Assembly (NCBI GenBank): GCA_040756085.1
Contig: JBFMAE010000092.1
Span: forward strand, 1 to 15,014
Direction: 5' to 3'
Length of the DNA: 15,014 nucleotides
DNA from: JBFMAE01 sp040756085
GTDB taxonomy: Bacteria; Desulfobacterota; BSN033; UBA1163
The number at the start of each line of letters is the position of its first letter. Position 1 is the first letter of the stretch. Both the position numbers and the translations under genes were made by a program. Positions 13,312-15,014 of this stretch are shown here, piece after piece. The notes under the pieces are model-generated. The model searched no databases and was not told the origin of the DNA. It saw only the letters and a list, made by a program, of their open reading frames with translations.

Positions 13312-13339
13312 GTTCATGGTTTATAGTTCATCGTTCACT
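13312..13339. repeat. Period-7 array before the thiolation gene (word type GTTCATG)
   Basis: Four 7-base units: GTTCATG, GTTTATA, GTTCATC, GTTCACT, followed directly by GTAAGGAAATG. The ATG of the next gene lies 9 bases downstream, so the array reaches the translation start region. It resembles one arm of the palindromic arrays found elsewhere in the window. Confidence 0.65.
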
Positions 13340-13347
13340 GTAAGGAA

Positions 13348-14067
13348 ATGGCTTACTGGGAGAAAGAGATTCGAAGTTTGGTAGGGAGAGCGATCCACCG
13401 CTATGGGTTGATTCAGAACGGGGATCGAATCCTGGTTGGGGTCTCTGGAGGGAAGGATAGCCTTTCACTCCTCCACCTTCTCCACGAGAGGAGAAAAAGG
13501 GTTCAAACCGATTATGAATTGATTCCGGTTCACATCGACCTCGGTTTTGACTCCGGGCGAGCTGAAATTCTGAAGGAATATTTTAAAGAGAAGGGTTTCT
13601 CCTATCATATCGAATTCACAGACATCGGGAGGAAAGCCAATAGTTCTGAGAATCGGGAGAACCCCTGTTTCCTCTGCGCCTGGGAGAGAAGAAAGAAGAT
13701 CTTTTATCTGGCCCATCGGTTGAGGTGCAACAAGATCGCCCTTGGCCATCATCAAGACGACATCATTGAAACCCTTCTTCTCAATATTTTTTACAGTGGT
13801 GAGATCAGCACCATGCTCCCCCTCCAAACCTTGTTCAAAGGGAAGATCACCCTCATCCGTCCCCTCGTCCTGGTGGAGGAGAAGAAGATTGAGAGGTTTG
13901 CCCGGGAGATGGACCTTCCCTTTGGCCCCAGCGGTTGTCCAAGTTCTGGAAAGACAAAGAGAAGGGAAGTGAAAGAATTAATCGAAACCCTGACGAAAAA
14001 GAACCACCGGGTAAAGGGGAATATCTTTCGGTCCCTATCTAACATCAGACTGGATTATATGTTATAG
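13348..14067 (+). CDS. ttcA: TtcA-like PP-loop ATPase, tRNA 2-thiolation
   Basis: A 239-residue cytoplasmic enzyme of the N-type ATP pyrophosphatase group. TtcA activates position 32 cytidine of certain tRNAs and adds sulfur using an iron-sulfur cluster. Seen: PP-loop SGGKDS (33-38), the CFLC pair (Cys107, Cys110), GHHQDD (133-138), IRPLVLVEEKKIERFA, and a third cysteine (Cys197) in PSGCPSS, matching the three-cysteine cluster ligands of TtcA. It is shorter than E. coli TtcA (about 311 residues), like the compact forms of many anaerobes. TtuA or another thiolase of the family cannot be excluded without a tree. The start is ATG 13348 with AAGGA directly before it (a very short gap); an in-frame TAG at 13324-13326 rules out a longer start. 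Confidence 0.8.
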   Translation: MAYWEKEIRSLVGRAIHRYGLIQNGDRILVGVSGGKDSLSLLHLLHERRKRVQTDYELIPVHIDLGFDSGRAEILKEYFKEKGFSYHIEFTDIGRKANSSENRENPCFLCAWERRKKIFYLAHRLRCNKIALGHHQDDIIETLLLNIFYSGEISTMLPLQTLFKGKITLIRPLVLVEEKKIERFAREMDLPFGPSGCPSSGKTKRREVKELIETLTKKNHRVKGNIFRSLSNIRLDYML

Positions 14068-14110
14068 GAAAAGTGAAATGGGAACCATCAGTCATCCAAG
14101 AATTTACTGC

Positions 14111-14139
14111 TTGACAATTTTCTTGAGGTTAAGTATTTT
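14111..14139 (+). promoter_or_regulatory. Sigma-70 promoter of the nicotinamidase gene
   Basis: A perfect -35 TTGACA (14111-14116), 17 bases, then TATTTT (14134-14139). The surrounding stretch is very AT-rich. Transcription would start near 14146, with a leader of about 36 bases. The gene thus has its own promoter, apart from ttcA. Confidence 0.6.
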
Positions 14140-14181
14140 TTAACTAAATTAAATATATTTTAAATTTGAAAGGGGGTCAAC

Positions 14182-14901
14182 ATGAAACACAGGGGAGTGA
14201 AAACAGTTGTAGGTGTATTATTTTTCATGCTGATGTTGGGAGGAATGGCGGTCGCAAAGGAGACCACGATTGGTGTCATCGTGGTCGATGTCCAGGGAGA
14301 TTTTACAAAATTTAAAAATGGTTCATTAGCTGTGGAGGGGACCGATGGAGCCTACGTGAAAATGGTCGAAGATAGCACGAAGAAATTGAAAGCAACAGGC
14401 TTTCCAATCTTTGCAACCCAGGATTGGCATCCTGCCAATCATCTCTCGTTTTATACAAACCATCCAGGGAAGAAAGCATTTGATGTGATCAAGCTTCATG
14501 GAAAGGACCAGGTTCTGTGGCCGCCCCATTGCGTCCAAAAATCGCCAGGAGCAGAAGTTTTGCTGGATAAGAAATTGTTTCTGGGTACGGTCAAAAAAGG
14601 AATGGATACCCAATATGACAGTTATTCTGGTTTTCAAGATGATGGCGGGAAAAAGACGGACCTGGACAAACTTCTCAAGAAAAATAAAATCAAAACGGTG
14701 GTAGTCTATGGCATTGCCACCGATTATTGTGTGAAGGCGACGGCACTTGATGCGGCAGCAGCAGGATATAAAGTAATTTTAATCAAAAATCTTTGCAGGG
14801 GTGTAGCACCAGATACATCTCAAAAGGCGGTTGAGGAGATGAAGGCCAAAGGCATCATCGCCTTCGACGATCTGGATATAGAAAAAATCGTAACATTTTA
14901 G
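14182..14901 (+). CDS. pncA: Nicotinamidase/isochorismatase-family hydrolase with signal peptide
   Basis: A 239-residue cysteine hydrolase matching nicotinamidase/pyrazinamidase, which cuts nicotinamide to nicotinate and ammonia in NAD salvage. Seen: the catalytic triad Asp36 (VVDVQGDF), Lys139 (VKKGMD) and Cys183 (GIATDYCVKATALDAAAAGY); metal-binding Asp81, His83 and His87 (QDWHPANH); and the WPPHCVQ loop, His116, of PncA. Unlike usual cytoplasmic PncA, it begins with a signal peptide (basic MKHRGVK, hydrophobic TVVGVLFFMLMLGGM, likely cut after AVA at 25), so the enzyme probably acts in the periplasm. AAAGGGGGT (14169-14177) lies 4 bases before the ATG, which supports this start rather than an internal one. 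No NAD transport or salvage gene lies beside it. A related amidase substrate is possible. Confidence 0.85.
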   Translation: MKHRGVKTVVGVLFFMLMLGGMAVAKETTIGVIVVDVQGDFTKFKNGSLAVEGTDGAYVKMVEDSTKKLKATGFPIFATQDWHPANHLSFYTNHPGKKAFDVIKLHGKDQVLWPPHCVQKSPGAEVLLDKKLFLGTVKKGMDTQYDSYSGFQDDGGKKTDLDKLLKKNKIKTVVVYGIATDYCVKATALDAAAAGYKVILIKNLCRGVAPDTSQKAVEEMKAKGIIAFDDLDIEKIVTF

Positions 14902-14951
14902 CCAAATAAAGTGCCCGAAATTTTTTTTAAAAGTAGCACTGGCGTTTTTAG

Positions 14952-14990
14952 AAGCAATATGCTATATCATGGCCCATGGAGATATTGCTT
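14952..14990. repeat. Inverted repeat AAGCAATAT near the right edge
   Basis: AAGCAATAT (14952-14960) faces ATATTGCTT (14982-14990), a perfect 9-bp pair around a 21-base loop containing CATGGCCCATG. It lies downstream of the nicotinamidase. It could be an operator of a gene beginning near 14969 or 14976 and running off the edge, but too little is visible to call one. Confidence 0.4.
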
Positions 14991-15014
14991 ATCATCCGGG
15001 GCCGAGAGATACGA

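Noticed and set aside
220..13339. The regularly spaced repeats as CRISPR arrays.
   Set aside because: The periods are only 7-8 bases with no unique spacers, and there are no cas genes.
14902..14945. A possible terminator after the nicotinamidase, AGTGC/GCACT arms around a T-run.
   Set aside because: The stem is only five base pairs, the loop is over 20 bases, and the T-run lies in the loop rather than after the stem.
14969..15014. Possible gene starts at 14969 (MAHGDIAYHPG) or 14976 (MEILLIIRGREIR) running off the right edge.
   Set aside because: Fewer than 16 codons are visible, the two frames compete, and no ribosome binding site precedes either.

Overview
The window looks like a chromosomal piece of a Gram-negative bacterium of the former Deltaproteobacteria (Desulfobacterota or a neighbour). 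That placement is inference. It rests on a bifunctional Rel enzyme beside rpmB, a TAXI-type TRAP binding protein, periplasmic signal peptides, a periplasmic-adaptor/ABC-2 exporter, moderate GC content, and intergenic spaces unusually rich in inverted repeats. No rRNA, tRNA, CRISPR array or complete transposase gene is visible.

Layout. 1-390 has no recognisable gene. 465-1439 (minus) encodes a TAXI-family solute-binding protein with a clear terminator. 1440-2188 is a 750-base non-coding block built of abutting fold-back inverted repeats. 2189-3343 (plus) is a FAD-dependent DAO-family oxidoreductase, followed at its stop codon by a 124-bp hairpin-rich miniature element. 3571-4089 is an unrecognised exported protein. 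4239-4430 (rpmB, plus) converges on the rel gene (4472-6646, minus) across a 28-bp palindrome. A second miniature element (6725-6830) lies upstream of a perfect-consensus sigma-70 promoter (6862-6890).

That promoter starts a five-gene export operon of the E. coli YbhG-F-S-R type: adaptor (6922-7926), two separate ATPases (8184-9113 and 9172-10107) and two ABC-2 permeases (10104-11237 and 11352-12482). The two ATPases have complementary defects that would leave one normal and one degenerate ATP site in a heterodimer. After the operon come an endonuclease III-superfamily glycosylase (12622-13275), a TtcA-like tRNA thiolation enzyme (13348-14067) and a nicotinamidase carrying a signal peptide (14182-14901) with its own promoter.

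The most unusual feature is in the spacers. At least five intergenic gaps hold the same architecture, short words repeated at a period of 7 or 8 bases and facing an imperfect complementary array, yet each gap uses a different word. One such array runs into the 3' end of the glycosylase gene and seems to have removed the fourth cysteine of its iron-sulfur loop. Another fills the whole gap between the two ATPase genes and leaves the second without a ribosome binding site.
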